A stretch of DNA of 64,000 bases from CAWFMO01 sp963817065 (GTDB taxonomy: Bacteria > Actinomycetota > Thermoleophilia > Solirubrobacterales > 70-9). Positions 17,194 to 25,676 of the stretch are shown here, piece after piece. How positions within the stretch are numbered: the first letter of the stretch is position 1; every line of letters starts with the position of its first letter. The DNA lies in NCBI GenBank assembly GCA_963817065.1, contig CAWFMO010000002.1, positions 620,001-684,000 of the forward strand. The letters run 5' to 3'. A model generated the notes under the pieces. That model was not told the DNA's origin and did no database searches. It worked only from the letters and a program-made list of their open reading frames with translations. Both the position numbers and the translations under genes were made by a program.

Positions 17194-20100
17194 TTACGCC
17201 TCTGACGCCGGGCAGATCAAGCGATAGTCGCACCAGGCGCAGATCTCGGGCGAGGGCCGGGGTTCGAAGTCCTGGCCGAGGATTCCCTCGCCGACCGAGA
17301 GCACGGTGCGCTCGACCCGCTCGAGGTCGTCGGGGGCGCTGCGGACCGCGACCTTCTCGTCGGCGAGCACGTACCAGTAGGCGCCGGCCTCGGCGTCGAG
17401 CTGCCAGGCCTCGCGCGCGGCGAGGCGGTAGATCGCGAGCTGGAGATCGTCGGCGAGCGCCTCGGCGGACTTCGGGTCGCCGGTCTTGTAGTCGATCAGC
17501 TCGTAGCGCCCGCCCTCGAGCTCGTCGATCCGGTCGACCCGGCCGCGGAGGTGGTGGGGGCCGACCTTGAAGTCGAAGCCGCGCTCGAGCCACATCGGCC
17601 GCGCCGGGCTCTTCATGTGGCGCTCGTGGTAGCGGTGGAGGGCGGCGATCGCGCGCTCGCGGAACTGGAGCTCGTCGTGGGTGTCGCCGAAGCCGAAGCG
17701 CCGCCAGGCGCCGGCGAACAGCGACATCAGCCGCTCGAGGCTCATCTGCTCGTCCTCGCCGTCGGGCTCCCGGTCGTGGAAGCGCTCGAGCACCTGGTGG
17801 ATGACGATCCCGAAGCGCTGGTTGATCGTCGGCTCCTGGGGGATCGCGAAGACGCGCGCGAACTTGTACTTGAGCGGGCAGGTCCGGTAGAGCTCGATGT
17901 CGGTCGCCGAGAGCGCGAGCCCGTCGCCGCGCTTGGGCAGGAACGCCTCGAGCGAGGGCTCCTCGCGCGCCGCGACCGCCTCGCGGTGGCGGCGGCGCTC
18001 GCGCTCGCCCTCGAGCAGGTACCCGTCGAGCCCTGACGCCGCGAGCGCCTCGCGCTGCTCGGGCGAGACCGCCTGGCCGAGGAGCTCGTTGATCGCCGCG
18101 ACCGCCTCGGCCGCCGGCTCCTCTTCGGGCCGCTGGAGCAGCGCCGAGAGCTTCAGCATCTCGAGGTAGCGGACGACGGCGCCCTGGACGTCGATCACCG
18201 TGTCGAGGCGCAGCTCGCCGAGCGAGCCGCCCGCCTTCCAAGCGGTCTCGAGCGCCTCGTCGCGGATCATCCGGTAGGTCGCGTGGAGCTCCTCCGCCGG
18301 GCCGAAGAGCTCCTCGTCGTGGAGCTCGTACTCGGCGCCGAGCACGGTCCGCGCCTCCTCGAGCGGCTGGGCGGCGCGCTTCTCGCGCCCCGAGACCTGC
18401 TCGGGCCAAGAGAGGACGAGCTCGCCCGCGGCGCGGGTCATCCCCGTATAGAGGAGGCGGCGCCCGATCGGCGGCTTCGGCAGCGCGCCGGCGTGGAGGC
18501 CGAGCAGGTAGACGCGGTCGAACTCGAGCCCCTTGAGCGAGCCGGCCTCGAGCACGCGCACGGTGCCCGCCGAGGGGTTCTCGGGCTCGTCCTCGGGCGG
18601 GACGCCGGCCTCCGAGACCGCGGCGAGGTAGCGGACGAAGTCGCGGTTCGAGCCCTGGGGCTCGCGCCGCGTCCAGGCGGCGGCGAGATCGCCGAGCCGC
18701 GAGAGCGCGACCAGCCGCTCGGCCGCTTCGGGGTGGGCGGCGAAGAGGCGCTGGCGGCGGAAGCCGATCCGCTCGATCATCCGCCGCACGAAGACGTCGG
18801 CGCGCATCTCCCCCATCGCCTTCGCGGCGGCGCGGTAGAGGCGCAGGAAGGGCCCGATCCGGTCGCGCGCCTCGGGCGGTACCTGGGGGCTCTCCATCGC
18901 CGCCTCGAGCGCCGAGACCATGTCGAGCTTTCTGCGCCGCGCGATCGTCGTCACCCGCGCCAGGTCGACCGAGCGCAGCTCGACCGGGGGCCGGGTCAGG
19001 GCGCGGACCGCCGCCGCGGTGTCGGCCGGGTCGGCGACGATCCGCAGCCAGGCGATCACGTCGCGGACCTCGGGGCGGAGGAAGAATGCCGCCGCGCCGC
19101 CGAGCCGGTAGGGGACGTTGCGCTCCTCGAGCGCCGCGGCCACGGCGCGCCCGTCGGCGGCCGAGGAGGGGACCGCGACGCAGATCCGCTCCGCCTCGAG
19201 CTTGCCGTCGGAGAGCAGCGCCTCTATCTCTCGCGCCGCGGCCTGGGCCTGGGCGCGCTCGTTGCGGCAGCGCCAGAAGCGGACGGTCCCCTCGGCGGCG
19301 TCGGCCTCGCGCGGCGGCTCGTCGCGCCCGGCGATCGGCGCGATCACGGCGTGGGCGGCGTCGGCGATCGCGCCGCCTGCGCGGCGCGGGCCCTCGAGCT
19401 CGACCCGCTCGGCGCCGGGCGCGACGGAGTCGAACCAGCGCAGCGGGTCCGACGCCGCGGCGCCGGCGCGGGCCTGATCGGGATCGCAGGATGCGAGCGA
19501 GGACTCGGCGCCTCCGATCAACTCCGCGAGCAGGTCGCGCTCGGCGTTGCCGGCGTCCTCGAGCTCGTCGATCATGAGCTGCGGGAAGCGCTCGGCGATC
19601 GCGGCGCGGACCGCGGGGCGCTCGCGGATGACGCGGGTCAGCTCGCCGACCAGGTCGCCGGCATCGAGGGCGCCTGACTCGTGGATCAGCTCATCGTGGC
19701 GCGCATAGAGCTGGGCGAACTCGCGCTCACGGCGCGCGGCGTCGAGCTCCGCCTCGTCGCTCGCCGCCTGCTCGCGCTCGCGCGCCAGCTCGGCGAGCTC
19801 GGTCGCGGTGATCCCCTCCGACTTGACCGCGTCGATCCGGCCGATCAGGCGCGCGAGCAGGCCGGCGGGGTTGCCGCGGATCTCGTGGCGGCGCAGCGGC
19901 AGCTCGTCGAGGCGCTCGAGCAGCATCGCCAGCCGGTCGGCCGAGGCGATCGACTCGAAGAACGGGTCGATCCCGGCGTCCTCGGCGTGCTCGCGGAGCA
20001 GCTGCTCGGCCGCCTCGCGGTGGGTGTGGACGCGGAGCTCCTCGAACGACCCCTCGATCAGCTGCTCGGCGCGCGAGCGGATCCGCTCGGCCGCCGCGTG

Positions 20101-20286
20101 GGAGGAGGTGATCACGAGCGCTCGCTCGCCGGACTCGGTCAGCGCCGCGAGCCGCCGGGCGAGAGCCTCGGTGCGGCCCGAGCCAGCGAGCCCGAGCAGC
20201 AGCAGCGGCCCGGTCTCATGCGCGACGGCGCGGCGCTGGGCTTCGCTGAGGCCTTCTGTGAGGCGGTTCGGAGCGTCCTCTCCCAT
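17194..20286 (-). CDS. UvrD-like helicase fused to RecB-type Fe-S nuclease (AdnA/AddB-like)
   Basis: Product of 1030 residues. The SF1A helicase core has Walker A GLAGSGRTEAL (Arg38 where Lys is expected), Walker B LMIDELED at 237-244, motif V SLKGLEFDRVYLLGL and motif VI RRLLYTGMTRA. The C-terminal ~260 residues form a PD-(D/E)XK nuclease (GRVDRIDEL, YELIDYKTGDPK) framed by TCPLKYKFARVF and CAWCDYRLICP, the four cysteines of an AddB/Adn-type iron-sulfur staple. Such proteins act as heterodimers in double-strand-break end resection. No partner gene is in the window. The K-to-R change suggests an auxiliary or non-ATPase motor subunit (inference). Confidence 0.75.
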   Translation of the reverse strand: MGEDAPNRLTEGLSEAQRRAVAHETGPLLLLGLAGSGRTEALARRLAALTESGERALVITSSHAAAERIRSRAEQLIEGSFEELRVHTHREAAEQLLREHAEDAGIDPFFESIASADRLAMLLERLDELPLRRHEIRGNPAGLLARLIGRIDAVKSEGITATELAELAREREQAASDEAELDAARREREFAQLYARHDELIHESGALDAGDLVGELTRVIRERPAVRAAIAERFPQLMIDELEDAGNAERDLLAELIGGAESSLASCDPDQARAGAAASDPLRWFDSVAPGAERVELEGPRRAGGAIADAAHAVIAPIAGRDEPPREADAAEGTVRFWRCRNERAQAQAAAREIEALLSDGKLEAERICVAVPSSAADGRAVAAALEERNVPYRLGGAAAFFLRPEVRDVIAWLRIVADPADTAAAVRALTRPPVELRSVDLARVTTIARRRKLDMVSALEAAMESPQVPPEARDRIGPFLRLYRAAAKAMGEMRADVFVRRMIERIGFRRQRLFAAHPEAAERLVALSRLGDLAAAWTRREPQGSNRDFVRYLAAVSEAGVPPEDEPENPSAGTVRVLEAGSLKGLEFDRVYLLGLHAGALPKPPIGRRLLYTGMTRAAGELVLSWPEQVSGREKRAAQPLEEARTVLGAEYELHDEELFGPAEELHATYRMIRDEALETAWKAGGSLGELRLDTVIDVQGAVVRYLEMLKLSALLQRPEEEPAAEAVAAINELLGQAVSPEQREALAASGLDGYLLEGERERRRHREAVAAREEPSLEAFLPKRGDGLALSATDIELYRTCPLKYKFARVFAIPQEPTINQRFGIVIHQVLERFHDREPDGEDEQMSLERLMSLFAGAWRRFGFGDTHDELQFRERAIAALHRYHERHMKSPARPMWLERGFDFKVGPHHLRGRVDRIDELEGGRYELIDYKTGDPKSAEALADDLQLAIYRLAAREAWQLDAEAGAYWYVLADEKVAVRSAPDDLERVERTVLSVGEGILGQDFEPRPSPEICAWCDYRLICPASEA

Positions 20287-20340
20287 CCGTTCTCAGGCTA
20301 GAGGATGGGTCCGAGGTCGCCTAGCATTGCCCGGGTGGGA

Positions 20341-21162
20341 ATGGACGGCGGCGAGCAGGCCGCATGGCTCGAGCTCTGCCGGCGCGTCGTCGCGGCGCAG
20401 AAGCGCGTCTTCGCCGAGCACGTCGGGATCACCGCCCGCACCGTGTACGACGGCGTCGGCGAGGGCGGCGACAACACGCTCGTGATCGACCGCCTCTGCG
20501 AGGACGCGGTCTTCGAGCAGCTCGAGTCCCACCATGAGGCAGGAGCCGAGTTCACCGCGATCTCCGAGGAGCGGGGCGAGGTCGCGTTCGGCTCATCGCC
20601 GACGCGGGTCGTGATCGACCCGATCGACGGCTCGCTCAACGCCCGGCGGACGATCCCCACCTATGCCCTCAGCATCGCGGTCGCCGAGGGCGACTCGATG
20701 GCCGACGTCGTCTGGGGGTTTGTCCACGACTTCGGGCCGGGGGAGGAGTACGTCGCGGCGCGCGGCGAGGGCGCGAAGCTCGGCGGTCGGCCGATGGAGG
20801 TGGTCCCCGGCCCTGGGCTCGAGCTCGTCGGCATCGAGGCCTCGAAGCCCGAGCGCGTGATCGCGGCGGCCGAGCGGCTCCGCGACAAGGCCTACCGCCT
20901 GCGCGCCCCGGGGGCGATCGCAGTGACCTTGAGCTGGGTCGGCACGGGGCGCCTCGACGGAATGCTCACCACGCGCCCATGCCGATCGGTCGACGCCGCC
21001 GCTGCGCAGTTGATCGCGGCCGAGGCCGGGGCGACGGTCAGCTTCGGCGACCTCGCGCCGGAGGATGCGAAGCTCGACCTCGACGCGCGCTACCACGTGC
21101 TCGGCGCCAGGGACGCGGGCGACCTCGAGATCCTGCTCGACGCCCAGGCCCCCTTCGCCTGA
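20341..21162 (+). CDS. Inositol-monophosphatase family enzyme
   Basis: Metal-dependent sugar/inositol phosphatase fold. From ATG 20341 (GGTGGGA just upstream; an in-frame GTG at 20335 is possible) the product has 273 residues. Motifs: SEERGEVAFG near 75-84, DPIDGSLNA at 93-101 (metal-binding Asp pair) and the C-terminal RSVDAAAAQLIAAEAGATV, equivalent to the usual WDVAAG motif but with Ser in place of Trp. The substrate could be inositol phosphate, fructose 1,6-bisphosphate or 3'-phosphoadenosine phosphate and cannot be assigned. Divergent from the helicase-nuclease gene. Confidence 0.8.
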   Translation: MDGGEQAAWLELCRRVVAAQKRVFAEHVGITARTVYDGVGEGGDNTLVIDRLCEDAVFEQLESHHEAGAEFTAISEERGEVAFGSSPTRVVIDPIDGSLNARRTIPTYALSIAVAEGDSMADVVWGFVHDFGPGEEYVAARGEGAKLGGRPMEVVPGPGLELVGIEASKPERVIAAAERLRDKAYRLRAPGAIAVTLSWVGTGRLDGMLTTRPCRSVDAAAAQLIAAEAGATVSFGDLAPEDAKLDLDARYHVLGARDAGDLEILLDAQAPFA

Positions 21163-21180
21163 GCCCCTCCCTACATAGGC

Positions 21181-21918
21181 CTACTTGCGCTTCCGCTTCT
21201 TCTTCACGCACTTGAGCTTGCCCTTGCGCTTGACGAGCTTGCGGCCCTTCTTGCATTTCTTCTTCGTCTGTAGAAGAACGGCGGGGGGAGTGGGGCACAC
21301 GGTCTGGATCGCGCCGTTGGTCGGGCAGGCGTCCTGGGTCTCGTCGCCGAATCCGTCGCCGTCGGCGTCGAGCTCGACGTCGGCATTGAGGGTCAGCTCG
21401 GCGCCGAAGAAAGCGTCCCGGGGCTCAGTCGCTCCGTTGGCCAGCTCAGGTTCGTAGACCGCGACCTTGTCCCCGGGCACGGTGACCACGACCGAGCCGT
21501 GGCCGGCAGGGGCGTCGAGCCCGATCGAGTCGCCAGCCGAAATCGAGAGCCGGGTCGGGAACTCGTAGGTCCCCGCGTCCGCCGGCAGGGGCACCGTTTC
21601 GCCACTTCTGATTCCGGTCCACATCGGATCCAGGCCCAGGGAAGCGGCCTTGAGCACCCTCAGCTTCCCCGGCCCGGCGACGTTGAGCGTCTGCCTCAGT
21701 CGCCAGCGTACGATCACGCCGCTGATCGGAGAGTCCCGCACGGCACCCGCCGGCAGCGTGTCGTTGACCAGTGTGCACGCACCGCCACACACGTTCCCGA
21801 AGGCGGCGTCTGTCAACTCCGGGTGGAGATTGCTGCCAATCGTCATCGCGCCGCTCGCGGGTGAGGCGACGACGAGACAGAAAAGCAACGCGCCGAGCGC
21901 GTGGCGGACCCCCTTCAC
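21181..21918 (-). CDS. Exported protein with calcium-type DxDGDG motif and basic tail
   Basis: Product of 245 residues. Signal peptide ALGALLFCLVVASPASG at the N-terminus, then a ~150-residue beta-rich domain (VVVTVPGDKVAVY, GAELTLNADVELDADGDGFG). DADGDGFGDETQDACP is a thrombospondin-type-3-like calcium loop, usual at the end of extracellular actinobacterial proteins. It ends in TKKKCKKGRKLVKRKGK, LKCVKKKRKRK: two Cys in a Lys-rich tail, like the beta-helix proteins although the fold differs. Function unknown. Convergent with the phosphatase gene, 18 bases apart. Confidence 0.75.
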   Translation of the reverse strand: MKGVRHALGALLFCLVVASPASGAMTIGSNLHPELTDAAFGNVCGGACTLVNDTLPAGAVRDSPISGVIVRWRLRQTLNVAGPGKLRVLKAASLGLDPMWTGIRSGETVPLPADAGTYEFPTRLSISAGDSIGLDAPAGHGSVVVTVPGDKVAVYEPELANGATEPRDAFFGAELTLNADVELDADGDGFGDETQDACPTNGAIQTVCPTPPAVLLQTKKKCKKGRKLVKRKGKLKCVKKKRKRK

Positions 21919-22082
21919 TCCTCCAAGCTAACAGCCACCCATAAAGGCGACGACCGGGTCCGGCTTGTAACCGCCGCCGGGGGTCGGAGTACACAAACAC
22001 ACGTTCGGTGCTATGTTTCCGAACGAGCTTAAAGGTAAGGACATTCCAAGCAAGCAACCCACCGAAGGGGCTGAGTAAGTAG

Positions 22083-22544
22083 ATGTCGATTTTCAACCAG
22101 AGCAAGAACACCGAGAACGGGACCGTCGAGGCGGCCCAGAACGACAGCGTCGACAAGGTCACCCACGTGGCTCTTGGCGCGCCGGCCGCGATCGCCGATT
22201 TCGTCAACGAGGCGATCGAGCGCTGGAAGAACTCCTCTCAGCGCGACAAGGACCTCAAGGTCCTTCGCGAGCAGCTGGAGCGCGGCATCGATGTCGCCGA
22301 GAAGCGTGGCGTCGAGATCCGCCAGCAGCTTCCCACGCAGGTCGAGAAGGGCCTCAAGGTCGCCGAGAAGCGCGGCGGCGAGGTCTCCAAGCAGGTCGTC
22401 GAGCAGGCCAAGACCGCTCGCGAGCGCTTCGAGCCGACGGTTCGCAAGACCGTCACCGAGGCCCGCAAGCGCGGCAGCGACCTCACCGGTTCGACCCAGG
22501 AGCAGCTGAAGAAGACCCAGGAGCGGGTCCGGACGCTGGTCTAG
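22083..22544 (+). CDS. Phasin/HbhA-like amphipathic coiled-coil protein
   Basis: Product of 153 residues, no signal peptide. After a polar N-terminus (MSIFNQSKNTENG) it is almost all charged helix with repeats of VAEKRGxE (IDVAEKRGVEIRQQLPTQVE, LKVAEKRGGEVSKQVVEQA, VRKTVTEARKRGSDLTG). This pattern is seen in phasins and in mycobacterial heparin-binding haemagglutinin-like proteins. The role (granule or membrane surface coat) is inferred. The 164-base upstream gap holds an A/T-richer stretch (22010-22080), unusual here and probably the promoter, followed by AAGGGG before the ATG. A strong terminator lies downstream. Confidence 0.6.
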   Translation: MSIFNQSKNTENGTVEAAQNDSVDKVTHVALGAPAAIADFVNEAIERWKNSSQRDKDLKVLREQLERGIDVAEKRGVEIRQQLPTQVEKGLKVAEKRGGEVSKQVVEQAKTARERFEPTVRKTVTEARKRGSDLTGSTQEQLKKTQERVRTLV

Positions 22545-22582
22545 TCGCTTAGCCCGGGCCGCCGACGAGAGGCGGCGAGGCC

Positions 22583-22612
22583 CGGAGGGATCTGTTCGCC
22601 TCATACCTCGCG
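22583..22612. other. Intergenic hairpin
   Basis: TCTGTTCG and CGAACAGA form an 8-bp perfect stem around a CCTCATACCTCG-type loop between the phasin-like gene and the terminator. No U-run follows. It could be an mRNA 3' structure. Confidence 0.4.
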
Positions 22613-22640
22613 AACAGAAAGCAGCAACCTCTCCTCCCTC

Positions 22641-22675
22641 GAGAAGCCGGCCATTTGGCCGGCTTCTCGCTTTTC
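22641..22675 (+). terminator. Rho-independent terminator
   Basis: GAGAAGCCGGCC / GGCCGGCTTCTC, a 12-bp perfect stem with ATTT loop, followed by GCTTTTC. It ends the phasin-like gene transcript and separates it from the Mrp gene that starts at 22713. Confidence 0.85.
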
Positions 22676-22712
22676 ACCGAGCGCGAACGGCCGAGTGCCC
22701 GGTTCTGGGACA

Positions 22713-23876
22713 ATGACCGCCCACGACATGCCGACCAAAGACCAGATAACCGAAGCGCTCCGCGCCGTCATCGACCCGGAGCTCCGCCGCTCGATCGTCG
22801 AGCTCGGGATGGTGCGCTCGATCGAGATCGGCGAGCAGGGCAAGGTCGACGTCGTCGTCTCGCTGACGACCGCCGGCTGCCCGATCCGCAACCACTTTCA
22901 GCAGGCCGTCGCCTCCCAGGTCTCGGCGCTCGACGGCGTGACCGCGGTCGGCGTCGGCTTCGACGTCCTCTCGGACTCCGAGAAGTCGGACCTCCAGAAG
23001 AAGCTCGGCCGCGGCAAGCTCCCGGAGGGGACGCTCGCCCAGGTCAAGAACGTGATCTGCGTCGCCTCCGGCAAGGGCGGGGTCGGCAAGTCGACGATGA
23101 CCGCCAACCTCGCCGCCGCGCTCGTCGCCGAGGGCCAGACCGCCGGCGCGCTCGACTGCGACGTCTACGGCTACTCGATCCCGCGCATGCTGGGGATCAA
23201 CCAGAAGCCCGAGGTCTCGGCCGAGCGCAAGATCATCCCGCCCCGCTCTCCCGCCGGCCCGGTGACGATGTCGATCGGCTTCTTCGTCGAGGACAACGCC
23301 GCCGTCGTCTGGCGCGGCCCGATGCTCCACAAGGCGATCCAGCAGTTCCTCGAGGACGTCGACTGGGGCGAGCTCGACTACCTGCTGCTCGACCTCCCAC
23401 CGGGAACCGGCGACGTCTCGATGACCCTCGCCCAGCTCTTGCCCCAGGCCAAGTTCCTGCTCGTCACCACGCCCCAGCCCGCCGCCCAGTCAGTCGCCCA
23501 GCGCGCGGCCCAGATGGCGGCCAAGGTCGACCTCGAGATGCTCGGCGTGATCGAGAACATGTCGGCGTTCACCGGCCCCGACGGCGAGCGGGTCTCGATC
23601 TTCGGCGAGGGCGGCGGCCAGCTGCTCGCCGACGAGCTCGACATCCCGCTGCTCGGCAAGGTTCCGCTCTCCGGCGAGCTCCGAGAGGCCGCCGACGAGG
23701 GCCGCCCGCTCGTCACCGCCGAGCCCGACCACCCCGCCTCGCAGGCGATCCGCGACGCCGCGCGGGGGATCATCGCCTCCTCCCCCGTCGAGCTCCCGGT
23801 CATGCAGTCCGAGGCTCCGGCCGCGGCGCCCGACAGCGCTGCCGTCAGCGGCACGCCGCTGCCGATGGCTCAGTAG
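22713..23876 (+). CDS. mrp: Mrp/NBP35-family iron-sulfur cluster carrier ATPase
   Basis: P-loop scaffold that binds and delivers Fe-S clusters. From ATG 22713 the product has 387 residues; ATG 22728 is also possible. Residues ~8-85 are the MIP18/DUF59 domain (EALRAVIDPELRRSIVELGM, SLTTAGCPIRNHF). The deviant Walker A ASGKGGVGKST is at about 118-128, then DCDVYGYSIPRMLG and LLDLPPGTGDVSMTLAQ. The usual C-terminal CxxC cluster motif is absent: the ENMSAFTGPDGERVSIFGEG segment has TGPDG where CPHCG occurs in many homologues, as I recall for actinobacterial forms. The ferredoxin gene nearby on the other strand fits Fe-S metabolism. Confidence 0.85.
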   Translation: MTAHDMPTKDQITEALRAVIDPELRRSIVELGMVRSIEIGEQGKVDVVVSLTTAGCPIRNHFQQAVASQVSALDGVTAVGVGFDVLSDSEKSDLQKKLGRGKLPEGTLAQVKNVICVASGKGGVGKSTMTANLAAALVAEGQTAGALDCDVYGYSIPRMLGINQKPEVSAERKIIPPRSPAGPVTMSIGFFVEDNAAVVWRGPMLHKAIQQFLEDVDWGELDYLLLDLPPGTGDVSMTLAQLLPQAKFLLVTTPQPAAQSVAQRAAQMAAKVDLEMLGVIENMSAFTGPDGERVSIFGEGGGQLLADELDIPLLGKVPLSGELREAADEGRPLVTAEPDHPASQAIRDAARGIIASSPVELPVMQSEAPAAAPDSAAVSGTPLPMAQ

Positions 23877-23888
23877 CGCAGCGGTCCT

Positions 23889-24278
23889 CTACTTCTTCTG
23901 CTTCGCGTCCTTGGGCAGCGGCGGGACGTCGATGTCGTACTCGTAGTGCATGTTCTCGCAGGTGCGGCCGGCGTCGTCGCCGGATTGATCGCGGCAGTCG
24001 TCGAGGGTCACAACGACGGTCGCGGGAGCGCTCTCGTTGCCCGTCGAGCTGGTCGCGGTCGCGGTGCAGGTCGTCGTCTCGTCGTTGTCTAGCGAGGAGA
24101 AGCGCTCGCAGTCGGCGTCCTCGAAGTCGTCCCAGTAGGCGTTCGGGTCTCCGGATTCGTCGTTGATGAACTCCTGGGCGTCGTCCACCTGGCCGTCAAC
24201 GTCGTCGGAGCATCCGGCGGCGACGAGCGCCAGCGCGCCCACCGCGACCAGCGTGGCCACGAACCTCGTCCTCCCCAT
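23889..24278 (-). CDS. Lipoprotein of unknown function
   Basis: The ATG at 24276-24278 gives 129 residues with a lipoprotein signal: MGRTRFVATLVAVGALALVA, lipobox VAAGC with Cys near 25. The mature part is acidic and carries four further Cys (DADCERF, TTTCTAT, LDDCRD, RTCENMHYEYD), probably two disulfides outside the membrane. It ends in a short basic KDAKQKK. No family recognised. The ATG overlaps the stop of the 26-residue membrane peptide gene (TGATG), so the two are coupled. Confidence 0.7.
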   Translation of the reverse strand: MGRTRFVATLVAVGALALVAAGCSDDVDGQVDDAQEFINDESGDPNAYWDDFEDADCERFSSLDNDETTTCTATATSSTGNESAPATVVVTLDDCRDQSGDDAGRTCENMHYEYDIDVPPLPKDAKQKK

Positions 24279-24358
24279 CAGTTGCCCGTGAGCAGGATGA
24301 AGACCACGAGGGCCGCGGCGATCAGCCCCAAGACGAGCAGGCTCGTGGACCTCTTCAT
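24278..24358 (-). CDS. 26-residue single-TM peptide
   Basis: ATG at 24356-24358, stop TGA at 24278-24280 overlapping the lipoprotein start by one base. The product begins MKRSTSLLVLGLIAAALVVF and ends ILLTGN: two basic residues and one uninterrupted membrane helix. It lies between ferredoxin (stop at 24379) and the lipoprotein. Small membrane peptides of this kind often modulate a membrane partner. Evidence is the overlap coupling and clean TM composition; no homologue is known to me. Confidence 0.5.
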   Translation of the reverse strand: MKRSTSLLVLGLIAAALVVFILLTGN

Positions 24359-24378
24359 CCACTCCACGGTTCTGGGCG

Positions 24379-24645
24379 CTACGCGGACTTCTTGTAGTAG
24401 CCGGCGTTGACCTCGATGTACTTCGACCACTCCTCGGGGAGCTGGTCCTCGGCGAAGCAGGCGTCGACCGGGCAGGCCTCGACGCAGGCGTCGCAGTCGA
24501 TGCACTCGTCGGGGTCGATGAAAAGCTGCTCGACGTTGTCGTAGTCGGGCTCGTCGGGCGTCGGGTGGATGCAGTCGACGGGGCAGACCTCGACGCAGGA
24601 GTTGTCCTTCTCCCCGATACACGGCTCTGCGATCACGTAAGTCAC
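24379..24645 (-). CDS. fdxA: Seven-iron ferredoxin
   Basis: Electron carrier with one [3Fe-4S] and one [4Fe-4S] cluster. The 88-residue product has C9-x7-C17-x3-C21-P in the first half and C48-x2-C51-x2-C54-x3-C58-P in the second, plus the family segments PVDCIHPTPDEPDYDN and LFIDPDECIDC. Length is normal for the actinobacterial FdxA class. Downstream on the same strand come the 26-residue peptide and the lipoprotein. Redox partner unknown. Confidence 0.9.
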   Translation of the reverse strand: MTYVIAEPCIGEKDNSCVEVCPVDCIHPTPDEPDYDNVEQLFIDPDECIDCDACVEACPVDACFAEDQLPEEWSKYIEVNAGYYKKSA

Positions 24646-24788
24646 TTCGTTCGTCCTTCCAAGTCTTGTCTTGATTCCCCCGCTGCGGCGGGGCCGAGCG
24701 GGCGAGCCGACATTCTAGGCGTTGGCGCAGCGGGGAACCCTGCGACGCCCATGTCGATTAGCAGATAGCCGGGCACTACAGTGGGGCG

Positions 24789-25667
24789 ATGATCCTGCTC
24801 ACCGGAGCGACGGGCCTGGTCGGCGGGGAGCTGCTGCCGATGCTGCTCGACTCGGGCCAGACGGTGCGCGCGCTCGTCCGCGACCCGCGTCGGCTCGGTA
24901 CCCAGCGCGTGAACGTGCAGATCGCGCTCGGCGATCTCGCCGACCCGTTCTCGCTGCGCCACGCGCTGCGCGGCGTCGACACGGTGGTCCACCTCGCGGC
25001 GACGATCCGCGACCAGCCGCGGGGCACGATCGAGGAGCTGAACGGGCTCGCGACCTACCGGCTGCTGCGCGCCGCCGAGCGGACCGGGGCCGAGCGCTTC
25101 GTCTTCTTCTCGGCGATCGGCGCGACCGAGTTCCAGCGCACCCGCTTCTTCCGCTCCAAGGCCCTCGCCGAGCGCGCCGTCCGCGACTCGAAGCTCGAGA
25201 CGACCGTGTTCGCGCCCTCGATCGTCTACGCGCCCGGCGACCCGTGGGTGCGACTGGTCGAGAACCTCTCGGCGCTCCCGGCGCTGCCGGTCTCGGGCTC
25301 CGGCGATGCGCGCTACCAGCCGATCACCGCTCGCGACGTCGCACGCTGCGTCGCCTCGGCGCTGAACGGCGGCGGCGGCGCGGCGGACGAGCGCTACGAG
25401 CTCGCCGGCCCCGACACCCTGAGCTACGACGAGATCGCGCACCTGATCGGGCGCGCCGCCGGCCACGATCGCCCGCTGTTCCACGTCCCGACCCCGATCG
25501 TCCGCGGCGGGCTGCGGGCGCTGGAGCTTTTCAGCGACCGCCCGTTCGCGACCTGGGAGGAGGCCGAGCTGATGGAGGTGCCGATGACGACGCCGCGCGG
25601 CACCGCCGATCCGGAGCGCCTCGGGGTCGAGCCGGCGGCGATGTCCGAAGTCCTGAAGCCTCACTGA
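24789..25667 (+). CDS. NAD(P)-binding SDR, atypical epimerase/NDUFA9-like
   Basis: Product of 292 residues. Rossmann signature TGATGLVGG at 5-13, then ALVRDPRRLG, LGDLADPFSLRHALRGVDTV and VHLAAT, as in NmrA/NDUFA9-like complex-I-type proteins. FFSAIGATEFQRTRFFRSKA replaces the classical YxxxK, so the active Tyr is absent. This is usual in the atypical group that binds NAD(P)H structurally or reduces quinone-like substrates. The exact substrate cannot be assigned. The downstream gap to groEL contains the 6C RNA on the other strand. Confidence 0.75.
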   Translation: MILLTGATGLVGGELLPMLLDSGQTVRALVRDPRRLGTQRVNVQIALGDLADPFSLRHALRGVDTVVHLAATIRDQPRGTIEELNGLATYRLLRAAERTGAERFVFFSAIGATEFQRTRFFRSKALAERAVRDSKLETTVFAPSIVYAPGDPWVRLVENLSALPALPVSGSGDARYQPITARDVARCVASALNGGGGAADERYELAGPDTLSYDEIAHLIGRAAGHDRPLFHVPTPIVRGGLRALELFSDRPFATWEEAELMEVPMTTPRGTADPERLGVEPAAMSEVLKPH

Positions 25668-25676
25668 GGGCCGGAG

